Assembly (NCBI RefSeq): GCF_016481275.1
Contig: NZ_JAEMNW010000010.1
Location: 1-64,000 of the forward strand
Length of the DNA stretch: 64,000 nt
From: Antrihabitans auranticaus
Lineage (GTDB): Bacteria > Actinomycetota > Actinomycetes > Mycobacteriales > Mycobacteriaceae
Direction of reading: 5' to 3'
Shown in pieces: positions 40,701 to 48,991 of the stretch (within the stretch, counting starts at the first letter, position 1; each line of letters opens with the position of its first letter). A program made the position numbers and the translations under genes. The notes below the pieces were generated by a model. That model saw nothing but the letters and a program-made list of their open reading frames with translations, searched no databases and was not told where the DNA came from.

Positions 40701-41735
40701 GACAGCGTCGCGGCCGAGGTCGACCGCGTCGTCACGAGGATTCTCGACCATGCGGCCACGCGACCGGACATGTCCCTTGGCGTGATCACGATGGGTATCA
40801 ACCACATGGAACGGATCGACCGCAGACTGCGTGAACGGCTCCGGACGAAACCGCGTCTGCGCGGGTTCTTCGACGACCCGCCCGGCGAGCCCTTCTTCGT
40901 GAAGAACCTCGAACGCGTGCAGGGCGACGAACGCGATTCGATCATCCTGTCGATCGGCTATGGTAAGCGCCCGGACGGTAGCCTCAGCCACAACTTCGGT
41001 CCGCTCAATCAGGAAGGCGGACATCGGCGTTTGAACGTCGCGATCACTCGCGCCCGCAGTCGGATGACCGTTGTCAGCTCGTTCAGCCACCTCGATATGG
41101 ACCCCGAACGATCCACTGCCCCAGGCGTCGCGATGCTTCGCGGCTACCTGCAATACGCTGCTACCAAGGGCGCGGTCGGCGCTCGTAACCGCGAGGAAGT
41201 GCTGACTCCCTTCGACATCGCGGTGCGGGATCGCCTTGCGGCTGCGGGTATTCCAGTGGTAGCGCAGTTCGGCGTCACCGGCCACAGCATCGATTTCGCG
41301 GCCAAGCACCCGACAACTCCCGGCGCGATGGTCCTCGCGATCGAATCCGACGGACCGCACTATCACTCCTCCCCCACCGCACGTGATCGCGATCGGTTGC
41401 GGCAGGAACAACTCGGTCGGCTCGGGTGGTCCTATCACCGCATCTGGGCGACGGACTGGTTCACCGACGCCGAGGGTTGTATCGCACGTGCGCAGGCCGC
41501 GTACTTCCGCGCGATCGCAGGCACGGACGCAAAGCCGTTCGACCCGGGCAGGCCGATCACCGATTACAGCGACGGTGAACTTGTCGCTGTCGTGCAGTGG
41601 ATCAACGCCGACGGCCGGCAGCGCAGCGACGACGAACTGCTGAAGGACTTCATGGCCGAACTCGGCTTCGCCAAGGCGGGCGCCCGCATTCGTGCCAGGT
41701 TCGACCGGGCAGTCCGATACGCCCGAATCAGATGA
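37791..41735 (+). CDS. DUF4011-type superfamily-1 helicase with C-terminal nuclease domain
   Basis: 1314 residues. The N-terminal DUF4011-like region (about 20-130, with WRGQLIDLSWRNQLLFY) is followed by an SF1 helicase core: Walker A GPPGTGKSQT near 303, motif II DEASQIIP near 839, motif III GDRKQLPPTQFF and motif V/VI GDERDSIILSI...RRLNVAITRARSR near 1080. The last 130 residues are a Vsr/MTES-type endonuclease fold, with Asp in SIDFAAKHP near 1166 and Glu-x-Asp in AIESDGPHYH, ending WSYHRIWATDWF. This domain order is that of the single-gene Hhe antiviral proteins and of related helicase-nucleases of unknown role; defence function is inferred. Confidence 0.9.
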   Translation: MEPTTAEPDAGTAQMRARQVKDAVNTWRGQLIDLSWRNQLLFYRDLRFGTLDLADADYLAVEQLLSKRAVTLSKLFRRQLLADRMKRARAIRNKAREAIEERGIGICYIAVGMATWRNAAGAATPAAPVLLLEAAIVATGAAEDDFELTVTGEPVVNPAFLHLLSEQFKIGLDGDDLVGLLDGPGFDPRPVFDRLLERCDSVPGLAINDRRVLGTFSYTKMPMVEDLAANLDALIRHDVVAAIAGHQPAARAIATAGTEVAIDYPDQNPPENEYLVLDADSSQSYVINSAVAGQSMVVSGPPGTGKSQTIANMIATLVAHGQSVLFVAEKRAAISAVLDRLTHTGLGELVFDVHDGGGSRAALVQTLTSGLRAQPIGPEPDHVALHQHLSTRRSRLNTHDDAMNRRRQPWSISVFDAQSALLGLDARYGDKAKTGVRLGSEEVGSFDAATMRQVREQLSEFATLGGLTLSIADSAWSGATIDAPEQSEAALRIAANIQTKTLPEAWRALDEVAQQTRLTGPKTIAAWREVLDLLADVARTIGELGADVFGAPLDDMIAATAPRRSRVATMSSDLSRRQIRSTAAALWTATDKPKRKDLHAALVRAKAAKQHWADRSPTTPRLPANLSGAIGRVDRLTAELRELGKSLAWVDFESLPRPQLVHLLAALASDERTLRKLPRLNELATEFSRLGLDPLLAEMRARRLDPELAAAAFEVCWYSSVLDSVGFEDPAIANFDGGRQDSYAAEFRADDARHIKQASARVLDRVAQRLVAVGAAEPEQSRLVAAQAARKRGHLPLRQLFGAAPDLMTALKPCWAMSPLVVSHLLPGDRPYFDVVVFDEASQIIPADAIAAISRANRVIVAGDRKQLPPTQFFAVDAEDKGEHVVNEDGSINLALTTGFESILDVLTAALSTSRARPLTWHYRSRDERLIAFSNTWVYDDSLTTFPGVAGSDCLSLDLVRRPRTVTDEDDSVAAEVDRVVTRILDHAATRPDMSLGVITMGINHMERIDRRLRERLRTKPRLRGFFDDPPGEPFFVKNLERVQGDERDSIILSIGYGKRPDGSLSHNFGPLNQEGGHRRLNVAITRARSRMTVVSSFSHLDMDPERSTAPGVAMLRGYLQYAATKGAVGARNREEVLTPFDIAVRDRLAAAGIPVVAQFGVTGHSIDFAAKHPTTPGAMVLAIESDGPHYHSSPTARDRDRLRQEQLGRLGWSYHRIWATDWFTDAEGCIARAQAAYFRAIAGTDAKPFDPGRPITDYSDGELVAVVQWINADGRQRSDDELLKDFMAELGFAKAGARIRARFDRAVRYARIR

Positions 41736-41746
41736 CCCCGGCCGCG

Positions 41747-41765
41747 CTCGTTTCCGCGAAACGAG
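41747..41765 (+). terminator. Hairpin after the helicase-nuclease gene
   Basis: CTCGTTT (41747-41753), loop CCGCG, AAACGAG (41759-41765), 12 nt after the stop. No T-run follows, so it is only a possible terminator. Confidence 0.4.
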
Positions 41766-41859
41766 GCAGGCGTCGCCGCCGCCGGTGCAGAATCTTCAAC
41801 GGCAGCAGAACCTGAACTGCAGTCGAACGCCAGCTGAACGACTCGTACCTAGGTGAACG

Positions 41860-43179
41860 GTGAACCGGCAACGTCTTGCGCGACAGGCCCAGTGGGATCA
41901 GCGCCGTGAACGCCTCGGCGGCGCGTTGTGGGTGCTACCGGCGTCGATGGTCGTCGTCGCCCTGATTGCGGGCAGTGTGCTCTCTCGGATCCGGGTGCAC
42001 CCCGATTCGCTGCTCGGCCCGGTTCTGTTCAAGGGCGACCACGACGAAGCGCGCCGCCTGCTACTGACTGTCGCGACGTCCATCGTCGGCATTCTGGCCC
42101 TCGTCATCGGTTTGTCGATGGTCGCAATTCAGATGGCGACGAACCGCTACTCCCCCCGGCTACTCCGAAACTTCCTGCGCGACAGACCGGTTCAGTTCGT
42201 ACTCGGCGTCTTCGTCGGTGCGTTCACCTACAACGCTGCCGGCCTGTACACGGTCGGGATCGAGCAGAACGAGTATCCGCGCCTCGCTGTGACCGCGGGA
42301 CTCGCCTCGTTGTTCGTGTCCATCGGCGCCCTGATCTTCTACCTCGACCACATGGTCCATTCGATTCAGATCGACACCGTGCTCGCCCGGATCGGCACCA
42401 CCACGGCAAAGACCATTGCACTCGAACCACCCGGCATCGGCGGATCGGCCGGGGATGCGGCGGACCTGGCCGACGACCTCCCGCCCGGCGCCGCACCCCT
42501 GCGCGCACGTCACTCGGGATATGTGCAGATCATTCGCCCGAATCGGTTGCTCGCGATCGCCGTCGAGCAGAACGTCACGATCCGGACCGTGTTGCCGGTC
42601 GGTGCGCACACCGTCGCCGGTGCGGTTCTCGCCTGGGTCTGGCCCAATTCGCTCGAGAACCTGCCGCATGTCGATTCTCTCGAGGCCGCCCTCGAAGACG
42701 GTGTCCAGATCGGTTTCGAACGCACGATGCGCCAGGACGTCGCCGTCGGGCTCGAGCAGATCGTCGACATCGCCCTGCTGTCGATGCACAATTTCGACTT
42801 CCACACGTCGGTTCAGTCGACGAACGAACTCGCGATTCTGCTGAACAAGCTCAACACCAAGGCATTGGGTCCGGAAGCGTTCTCCTGCAGGGACGGCATC
42901 GAGCGCGTCGTAGTGACGGGCCGCCGCTTCGAAGACTTCGTCGAGATCGCCGTCGGTCAGATCCGCCGGCGCGGCGCAAACGAGCCCGTTGTGCTGAGCG
43001 CGCTGCTCGGTATGCTGCGCGACCTCGGCTCCATGGTCGCGAGCGAGGACCGGCGCGCCTGCATCGCGGCACAGATCGCAACACTCGCCGAAACTGCGAC
43101 CCGATCCATTCCTGACGCCGCCGACGTCGCGCGGGTGCAGACTGAAGCGCAGACGGCACTACGCCAGATTGCTTGCTGA
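41860..43179 (+). CDS. DUF2254 membrane protein
   Basis: 439 residues. Four hydrophobic segments lie in the first 170 residues (LWVLPASMVVVALIAGSVL, LLLTVATSIVGILALVIGLSMVAI, FVLGVFVGAFTYNAAGL, TAGLASLFVSIGALIFYL), with the DUF2254 pattern SMVAIQMATNRYSPRLLRNFL between two of them. The soluble C-terminal half contains GYVQIIRPNRLL. The family function is unknown. GTG start at 41860. The PPK2 gene follows 20 nt later. Confidence 0.88.
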   Translation: MNRQRLARQAQWDQRRERLGGALWVLPASMVVVALIAGSVLSRIRVHPDSLLGPVLFKGDHDEARRLLLTVATSIVGILALVIGLSMVAIQMATNRYSPRLLRNFLRDRPVQFVLGVFVGAFTYNAAGLYTVGIEQNEYPRLAVTAGLASLFVSIGALIFYLDHMVHSIQIDTVLARIGTTTAKTIALEPPGIGGSAGDAADLADDLPPGAAPLRARHSGYVQIIRPNRLLAIAVEQNVTIRTVLPVGAHTVAGAVLAWVWPNSLENLPHVDSLEAALEDGVQIGFERTMRQDVAVGLEQIVDIALLSMHNFDFHTSVQSTNELAILLNKLNTKALGPEAFSCRDGIERVVVTGRRFEDFVEIAVGQIRRRGANEPVVLSALLGMLRDLGSMVASEDRRACIAAQIATLAETATRSIPDAADVARVQTEAQTALRQIAC

Positions 43180-43199
43180 ACCGGAAAGGTCAGTCGCAC

Positions 43200-43982
43200 A
43201 TGGGCAAATCGGACAAACTGCGCCTCGACGCGCTCGATCTGTCGGCGAGACTGAGCCGCGAGGAAGAAGCCGAACGACTGGCCGCGGCACAGGATCGCCT
43301 ACTGCACCTGCGCCTTGCGCTCGGCGGGCAGCTGGATCCGGAGGGCACGCTCGGTCCGCCGTTGTGCATCGTCTTCGAGGGCTGGGACGCAGCAGGAAAA
43401 GGCGGTGCGATCAAACGCCTCGTCGCGCCGCTGGATTCGCGTCACGTCCGCGTCGTTCAGTTCGCAGCGCCGACACACGACGAGAAACGGCATCACTTCC
43501 TGTGGCGCTTCTGGAAGGTGCTCCCGGGCTGGGGCGGGATGGCGGTGCTGGACCGCTCCTGGTACGGCAGGGTGCTCGTCGAACGCGTCGAGGGCTTCGC
43601 AACGGTCGAGCAGTGGCAGCGCGCGTACCGCGAGATCGTCGAATTCGAGCGCACGCTCGCCGACGAAGGAATGATCCTCGTCAAGTTCTGGCTGCACCTG
43701 TCCCCCAAGGAACAACTGAAGCGTTTCGAAGCGCGCGAACACAATCCGATGAAGAGCTGGAAGCTGACGGAAGAGGACTGGCGCAACCGCGAGAAGCGGC
43801 CCGCCTACGAGGAAGCGGTCGAAGAAATGCTCGCGCGCACCGACCACGAAGCGGGCCCGTGGACCCTGATCGAGGGCGACAACAAGCGTTGGGCCCGTGT
43901 GAAGGTCGTCGAATCCGTTGCCGCTGCAATGGAGGACGGAATGGCCGCGCGGGGGCTCGAGGTGCCGAAGCGCCCGTCCTAG
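43200..43982 (+). CDS. ppk2: Polyphosphate kinase 2
   Basis: 260 residues. Uses inorganic polyphosphate to phosphorylate nucleotides (NDP or NMP, depending on class). The P-loop is EGWDAAGKGGAIKR, followed by VLDRSWYGRVLVERVEG, LLHLSPKEQLKRFEARE-like LHLSPKEQLKRF and WTLIEGDNKRWARVKVV. A single domain of this length fits class I or III. ATG at 43200 has GGAAAGG 10 nt upstream. It precedes the ligase/polymerase pair by 48 nt. Confidence 0.93.
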   Translation: MGKSDKLRLDALDLSARLSREEEAERLAAAQDRLLHLRLALGGQLDPEGTLGPPLCIVFEGWDAAGKGGAIKRLVAPLDSRHVRVVQFAAPTHDEKRHHFLWRFWKVLPGWGGMAVLDRSWYGRVLVERVEGFATVEQWQRAYREIVEFERTLADEGMILVKFWLHLSPKEQLKRFEAREHNPMKSWKLTEEDWRNREKRPAYEEAVEEMLARTDHEAGPWTLIEGDNKRWARVKVVESVAAAMEDGMAARGLEVPKRPS

Positions 43983-44030
43983 GTTGGCCATCTCGACCGG
44001 TTTGTCGGAGCGTTTGCATACGATCGACTG

Positions 44031-45113
44031 GTGGACCTCCCCGTGCTGCCCCCTGTGAAGCCGATGCTCGCGAAAGCCGCGCCCGAAGTTCCGCGCGGCG
44101 AGAACCTCAGTTACGAACCCAAGTGGGACGGATTCCGTTGCATCGTCTTCCGGGACGGTGACGAAATCGAGCTGGGTTCTCGCAACGACCGGCCGCTGAC
44201 GCGATACTTCCCCGAACTTGTCGAGTTGCTCAGGGACGCGCTTCCGCAGCGCTGTGTGGTCGATGGCGAGATCGTCATCGTCACCGACAACGGGCTGGAC
44301 TTCGACACCCTCCAGCAACGCCTGCACCCCGCCGATTCCCGGGTTCGCAAGCTGGCCAAGGAAACTCCGGCGAGTTTCGTCGCGTTCGACCTGCTCGCGC
44401 TCGACGACCGGGACCTGACCCCGCAACCCTTCTCCGAGCGTCGCAATCTGCTCGAAGGGATCGTCGATACAAAGCTCGCCCGTGTTCACGTGACGCCGCT
44501 GACCACCGATCCCGACGTCGCTCAGGACTGGTTCACGCGCTTCGAAGGTGCTGGATTCGACGGTGTGATGGTCAAGTCGCTCGATCAGGCCTACCTCCAG
44601 GACAAACGCGTGATGCTGAAGGTCAAGCACGAGCGCACCGCCGATTGCGTCGTGGCCGGGTATCGGATGCACAAGGACGGCGAAGGGGTCGGGTCTTTGC
44701 TGCTCGGTCTGTTCGACGACGAAGGCAACCTGCATCACGTCGGAGTCGCGAGCAGTTTCACCGCCGCCAAGCGGAAGTCGCTGCTCACCGAGCTGGCGCC
44801 GTTGCGGGAGAACGCGCTCGACAACCATCCGTGGCGCGACTGGGCCGACGCCATGGCACAGGCCCAGTCCTCGGGAAAGATGCCCGGCGGAATGAGCCGC
44901 TGGACAGGCGGCAAGGACCTCTCGTGGGAGGCACTGCGACCCGAGCTGGTCGCAGAGGTCCGGTACGAGCACGTGCAATCGGGACGATTCCGCCATGGCG
45001 GCAGACTCTCCCGGTTCCGGGCGGATCGGACGCCCGATTCATGTACCTATGCGCAGCTCGACGAGGTAGCTCCCGCGGAATTGGCGGCCATCTTCGATGA
45101 GGTGCAGCCATGA
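44031..45113 (+). CDS. ligC: ATP-dependent DNA ligase C
   Basis: 360 residues. The adenylated Lys is in motif I SYEPKWDGFRC near residue 28; motif III (VVDGEIVI), IV (GFDGVMVKSLD) and V (MLKVKHERTAD) follow, with a C-terminal OB fold. This is the LigC type that acts with separate LigD-like polymerases in mycobacterial repair, for example of short gaps or base damage. The start is GTG at 44031. Its stop overlaps the polymerase start (ATGA), so both are coupled. Confidence 0.93.
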   Translation: MDLPVLPPVKPMLAKAAPEVPRGENLSYEPKWDGFRCIVFRDGDEIELGSRNDRPLTRYFPELVELLRDALPQRCVVDGEIVIVTDNGLDFDTLQQRLHPADSRVRKLAKETPASFVAFDLLALDDRDLTPQPFSERRNLLEGIVDTKLARVHVTPLTTDPDVAQDWFTRFEGAGFDGVMVKSLDQAYLQDKRVMLKVKHERTADCVVAGYRMHKDGEGVGSLLLGLFDDEGNLHHVGVASSFTAAKRKSLLTELAPLRENALDNHPWRDWADAMAQAQSSGKMPGGMSRWTGGKDLSWEALRPELVAEVRYEHVQSGRFRHGGRLSRFRADRTPDSCTYAQLDEVAPAELAAIFDEVQP

Positions 45114-46114
45114 CCGACTCGGTGGTTATAGCCGATGGCGGCAACGAAGCAACCGTGACTAATCCGGACAAGGTGTTTTTCCCGAAGACCGGGCATACGA
45201 AACTCGACGTCGTCCGCTACTACGAGGCCGTGAAGGGTCCGTTGCTCGCCGCACTGGGCGGTCGGCCGCTGTTGCTCGAGCGCTATCCCGAGGGCGCGGG
45301 CGGAAAGTCGTTCTTCCAGAAGCGAGTACCAAAAAGCGCACCGGCGTGGTTGCAGACGACGGTGGTCTCGACACCGAACGGCACCGAAAGCGATGCGCTG
45401 GTGGCAGCCGACCTCGCACACATCGTGTGGGGAGTCAATCAGGGCTGCATCGGATTTCACGTTTGGCCCTACCACGCGGCTACGCCCGAGTTCGCCGATC
45501 AGCTTCGGATCGACCTCGATCCGTCACCGGGAATCGGCTTCGACCAACTCCGCGAGGGCGCCGTGCTGACCCGCGAGTTGCTCGACGAGTTGGGCATCAG
45601 GGCGCAGGTGAAGACGTCCGGCTCCCGCGGGCTCCACATCTATGCGGCCCTGCAACCCAATTGGGACAGCTATCAGGTCCGGGCCGCGGCCGTCGCGTTG
45701 GCGCGGGAACTCGAGCGTCGCCACCCGACGAAGATGACAGCCGGATGGTGGAAGGAGGAGCGCGGCACTCGTGTTTTCGTCGACTTCAACCAGAATGCGC
45801 CCCACAAGACAGTCTTCGGCGCCTGGTGCGTCAGGCCTCGGGTGTCGCCACAGGTGTCCACACCGATCTCGTGGGACGAGCTGGACACGGTCGTACCCGA
45901 AGAGTTGACGCTGGCCACCGTGCCTGCGCTGGTTGCGGAACGCGGCGACCCATGGGCGGGCATCGCCGAGGATCCGCAGTCGATCGCACCGCTTCTGGAA
46001 ATGTCGGACCGCGACATGGCCGCCGGCATGATGGACGCGCCGTGGCCGCCCGTGTATCCCAAGATGCCGAACGAACCACCACGTGTTGCACCCAGTCGCG
46101 CGAAGAAGACGTAA
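45110..46114 (+). CDS. LigD-type polymerase linked to LigC
   Basis: 334 residues. Primase-polymerase of the LigD polymerase family. Catalytic motifs: LRIDLDPSPGIGFDQ (DxD), VKTSGSRGLHIYA and TRVFVDFNQNAPHKT. It overlaps ligC by 4 nt, a pairing known in mycobacteria (PolD1-LigC). The enzyme prefers ribonucleotides and fills short gaps before ligation. Together with the copy at 27870 the window has two such polymerases. Confidence 0.93.
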   Translation: MTDSVVIADGGNEATVTNPDKVFFPKTGHTKLDVVRYYEAVKGPLLAALGGRPLLLERYPEGAGGKSFFQKRVPKSAPAWLQTTVVSTPNGTESDALVAADLAHIVWGVNQGCIGFHVWPYHAATPEFADQLRIDLDPSPGIGFDQLREGAVLTRELLDELGIRAQVKTSGSRGLHIYAALQPNWDSYQVRAAAVALARELERRHPTKMTAGWWKEERGTRVFVDFNQNAPHKTVFGAWCVRPRVSPQVSTPISWDELDTVVPEELTLATVPALVAERGDPWAGIAEDPQSIAPLLEMSDRDMAAGMMDAPWPPVYPKMPNEPPRVAPSRAKKT

Positions 46115-46192
46115 CCTGTTGGCGCTGCAGTTTGCCGTGTCATGGCTCGCTGCGCTCGCTGGGTGGGCGGCAGATTCAGAACGGAGTGCAAC

Positions 46193-47026
46193 GTGAGCGA
46201 ACATATCGAGGGTGGCTTCACCGGTTCGGCCGGCGGCCGGATCTACTGGCAGGGCTGGTTACCGGACAGCGCGCCGATCGGCATCGTCGTCATCTCGCAC
46301 GGCGTCGCCGAGCACGGCGGCCGCTACGAGCACGTCGGCACCCGCCTCACGGAGAACGGCTACGCGGTCTACGCAATCGACCATCGCGGCCACGGCAAGT
46401 CCGAGGGCGTGCGGTCGAATATCGATCGCGTCAGCGGTGTGGTCGCCGACCTGGACACACTGATCCGCGCTACCGCTGCGAAGCACCCTGACGTTCCCGT
46501 CTTCCTGCTCGGCCACAGCATGGGCGGTTTGATCGCGCTGCAGTATCTGTCCGGATCGGCATACGACCTGCGGGGCGCGGTCATCATCGCGCCCGCCGTA
46601 GAGGTCGAGGTCGGCAACATCGTCACGCTTACCGCGGCACCGATCTTGTCACGCCTGCTCCCGAATCTCGGTGTGCTGAAGCTCGATTCGTCCGAAGTCA
46701 GCCGGGACGCGCAAGTCGTCGAAGACTACGACAACGACTCGCTGAATTTTCGAGGCAAGCTACCCGCCCGCACCGGCGCCGAGATCCTCGCTACCGCGCA
46801 GAAGCTCCAATCTCGCCTGTCCAACGTCACGCTTCCACTGCTCGTGCTCCACGGCTCCGACGACAAACTCGTTTCGCCGAGCAGCTCGAAGATCGTCGCC
46901 GACAATGTGGCGTCCACGGACCTCACCCACAAGGAGTACGAGGGTCTCTACCACGAAGTCCTCAACGAGCCGGAGAAAGAAGCCGTCATCGACGACGTCG
47001 TCGCGTGGCTGAAGGCGCACAACTGA
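46193..47026 (+). CDS. Monoacylglycerol lipase-type alpha/beta hydrolase
   Basis: 277 residues. The nucleophile elbow LLGHSMGGLIAL near residue 120 carries the catalytic Ser, Asp is in LVLHGSDDKLVSP and His in YEGLYHEVLNEP; HGVAEHGGRY is the oxyanion segment typical of monoacylglycerol lipases. GTG at 46193 has ACGGAG 6 nt upstream and gives the usual N-terminus; a GTG further upstream would not. Next gene follows after 25 nt. Confidence 0.92.
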   Translation: MSEHIEGGFTGSAGGRIYWQGWLPDSAPIGIVVISHGVAEHGGRYEHVGTRLTENGYAVYAIDHRGHGKSEGVRSNIDRVSGVVADLDTLIRATAAKHPDVPVFLLGHSMGGLIALQYLSGSAYDLRGAVIIAPAVEVEVGNIVTLTAAPILSRLLPNLGVLKLDSSEVSRDAQVVEDYDNDSLNFRGKLPARTGAEILATAQKLQSRLSNVTLPLLVLHGSDDKLVSPSSSKIVADNVASTDLTHKEYEGLYHEVLNEPEKEAVIDDVVAWLKAHN

Positions 47027-47051
47027 GCGAGGGGGAAGTAGCCTCCAAAGT

Positions 47052-47504
47052 ATGAAGACCTTTTCCAGCATCGCGGAGTTCGCGGCCGCCGAAGGTACGG
47101 ACTTGGGCACGACCGAGTGGCTGACCGTCGACCAGAAACGGATCGACACGTTCGCTGAAGCAACGGGCGACCATCAGTGGATCCACGTCGATCCCGAGAA
47201 AGCCGCCGCCGGACCGTTCGGCACGACCATCGCGCACGGCCTGCTCACGCTGTCGTTGCTGCCGATCTTCGTCCACCAGTTGTATTCGGTCGACGGCGTT
47301 GCGATGGCAATCAACTACGGACTCAACAAGGTTCGGTTCATCACACCGGTGCCCGCCGGCTCCCGACTGCGTGCATCGGCGATCGTGGGACCTGTCGCCC
47401 AGGTCTCCGGCGGCGTGCAGGCGCAGATCAACGTGACCATCGAACTGGAAGGCGCCGCGAAGCCCGCGTGCATCGCGGAGTCCATCGTCCGCCTCATCGG
47501 GTGA
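47052..47504 (+). CDS. MaoC-family (R)-hydratase
   Basis: 150 residues, single hotdog fold. The hydratase signature is FAEATGDHQWIHVD, with the catalytic Asp and His, and GTTIAHGLLTLSLLP completes it. Such proteins hydrate trans-2-enoyl-CoA to (R)-3-hydroxyacyl-CoA. The gene ends 1 nt before the next GTG start, implying cotranscription with the lipase and the fusion protein. Confidence 0.93.
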   Translation: MKTFSSIAEFAAAEGTDLGTTEWLTVDQKRIDTFAEATGDHQWIHVDPEKAAAGPFGTTIAHGLLTLSLLPIFVHQLYSVDGVAMAINYGLNKVRFITPVPAGSRLRASAIVGPVAQVSGGVQAQINVTIELEGAAKPACIAESIVRLIG

Positions 47505-47505
47505 C

Positions 47506-48990
47506 GTGACCACACGGACCTTTCCCGACCCGGCTCTGATCGTTCTGGTCGGTCCAGGCGCGGCCGGGAAATCGACCTGGGCCGCGGCGCATTTCCCAGC
47601 GGACGCGATCGTGTCGAGCGACCGGTTGCGTGCACTCGTCGGTGCCGGTGAAGACGACATCGCGGCCAGCACCGATGCTTTCGCACTTCTCGACACCGTC
47701 GTCGCGCAACGGATCGGTCGTCGGCTCACCACGGTCGTGGACACACTGGGCCTCGATCCGAAGCGCCGCAAGTCGTGGCTCGATGCAGCGCGACAGGCGA
47801 AAGTTCCGTGCATCGCAGTCGCGTTCGACATCGGAGCCGACGAGGCGCGCAGCCGTAACCGGCAGCGGGACAAGAAGATTCCGGCGGAAGCACTCACCGC
47901 GCAGCTGCGATCGTGGCGCGCGGTGCGCGCGACGCTGGACACCGAAGGCTTCGACGAGGTCCTCACTCCGGAACCGCTCCGTATCGTGGCGAAGCCGTTC
48001 GAGACCGCGACGGCTGCGGCGACCCGACAGGCGACCGACCCGACCGTGTTGAAGTTCGGCCTGCATCTGGGCAGTTACACGTTTCCGGGCGGTGCCGCTA
48101 CAACCGCCGGCAACCTTCGTGACATCGCCCGCGCGGCCGAGGATGCCGGCTTCGACGCCGTTTACGTCATGGACCACTTCCGCCAGATCCCGCAGATCGG
48201 GCGGGCCTGGGACGACTTTCTGGAGAGCTATACGACGCTCGCTTACCTTGCGGCGCACACCGACCGCGTGCGGCTCGGCGCTCTGGTCACCGGCATCACC
48301 TACCGAAATGTCGGCCACCTCGGCAAGATCGTCGCCACGCTGGATGTACTCAGCCAGGGGCGCGCGGTCTGCGGACTGGGCCTGGGGTGGTGGGCCGAAG
48401 AACATGCGGCTTACGGGTGGGAGTTTCCTTCCGAGCGGGAGCGCTACGTCATCCTCGAAGACGCCGTAGTGGCATTGCGTCGACTGTGGGGTCCCGGCAG
48501 CAAGCCGTTCGCCGGTGCGAAACTCGCCCTACCCGACACGAGCTGCTATCCGCGGCCTCTGCAGGACCACATCCCGATCGTGATCGGCGGCTCCGGCGAA
48601 CGCAAGACGCTCCGCTTGGCCGCACAATATGCCGACGCCGCAAACGTTTTCGGCGACCTGGCGAACGTTCGCCACAAGCGCGAAATCTTGGTCGAGCACT
48701 GCAGGGCGGTCGACCGCGATCCCGCAGACGTCGCCATGACGCATCTGTCGACAGTTCTCGTGGGTGCCGATCAGGCGGAAGTGACCGGCCTCGTAGAGAA
48801 GTTGCGGCCCCGTCGCTGGACACCGGGCCGGTACGCGGCATCCGTCAACGCCGGGACAGTCGCCGACCACATCGGGCGCTTTCGCGAACTCGGGGAAGCC
48901 GGGGCCAGTGAGGTCATCGTGCGTGTTGCAGACCTCACCGACCCCGCGCCACTCGAACGTATTGCTCACGTCATCAACGCTTTTCGTTGA
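47506..48990 (+). CDS. P-loop kinase fused to F420-type LLM oxidoreductase
   Basis: 494 residues, two domains. Residues 8-170 are a P-loop kinase of the polynucleotide/zeta-toxin-like AAA_33 type: Walker A GPGAAGKST (17-25), SSDRLRALV, an arginine-rich lid DEARSRNRQRD. Residues 183-490 are a luciferase-like monooxygenase/F420-dependent oxidoreductase (LHLGSYTFPGG, VYVMDHFRQIP, GLGLGWWAEEHAAYGWEFP, IVIGGSGERKTLR, EVIVRVADL). The reaction is unknown. The joint is continuous in a single frame, so this is not a frameshift artefact. Related fusions occur in actinobacteria. Confidence 0.9.
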   Translation: MTTRTFPDPALIVLVGPGAAGKSTWAAAHFPADAIVSSDRLRALVGAGEDDIAASTDAFALLDTVVAQRIGRRLTTVVDTLGLDPKRRKSWLDAARQAKVPCIAVAFDIGADEARSRNRQRDKKIPAEALTAQLRSWRAVRATLDTEGFDEVLTPEPLRIVAKPFETATAAATRQATDPTVLKFGLHLGSYTFPGGAATTAGNLRDIARAAEDAGFDAVYVMDHFRQIPQIGRAWDDFLESYTTLAYLAAHTDRVRLGALVTGITYRNVGHLGKIVATLDVLSQGRAVCGLGLGWWAEEHAAYGWEFPSERERYVILEDAVVALRRLWGPGSKPFAGAKLALPDTSCYPRPLQDHIPIVIGGSGERKTLRLAAQYADAANVFGDLANVRHKREILVEHCRAVDRDPADVAMTHLSTVLVGADQAEVTGLVEKLRPRRWTPGRYAASVNAGTVADHIGRFRELGEAGASEVIVRVADLTDPAPLERIAHVINAFR

Positions 48991-48991
48991 C

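Noticed and set aside
37491-41735. Larger defence island
   Set aside because: Apart from the helicase-nuclease no restriction, CBASS, retron, toxin or integrase gene is nearby; neighbours are repair and metabolic genes.
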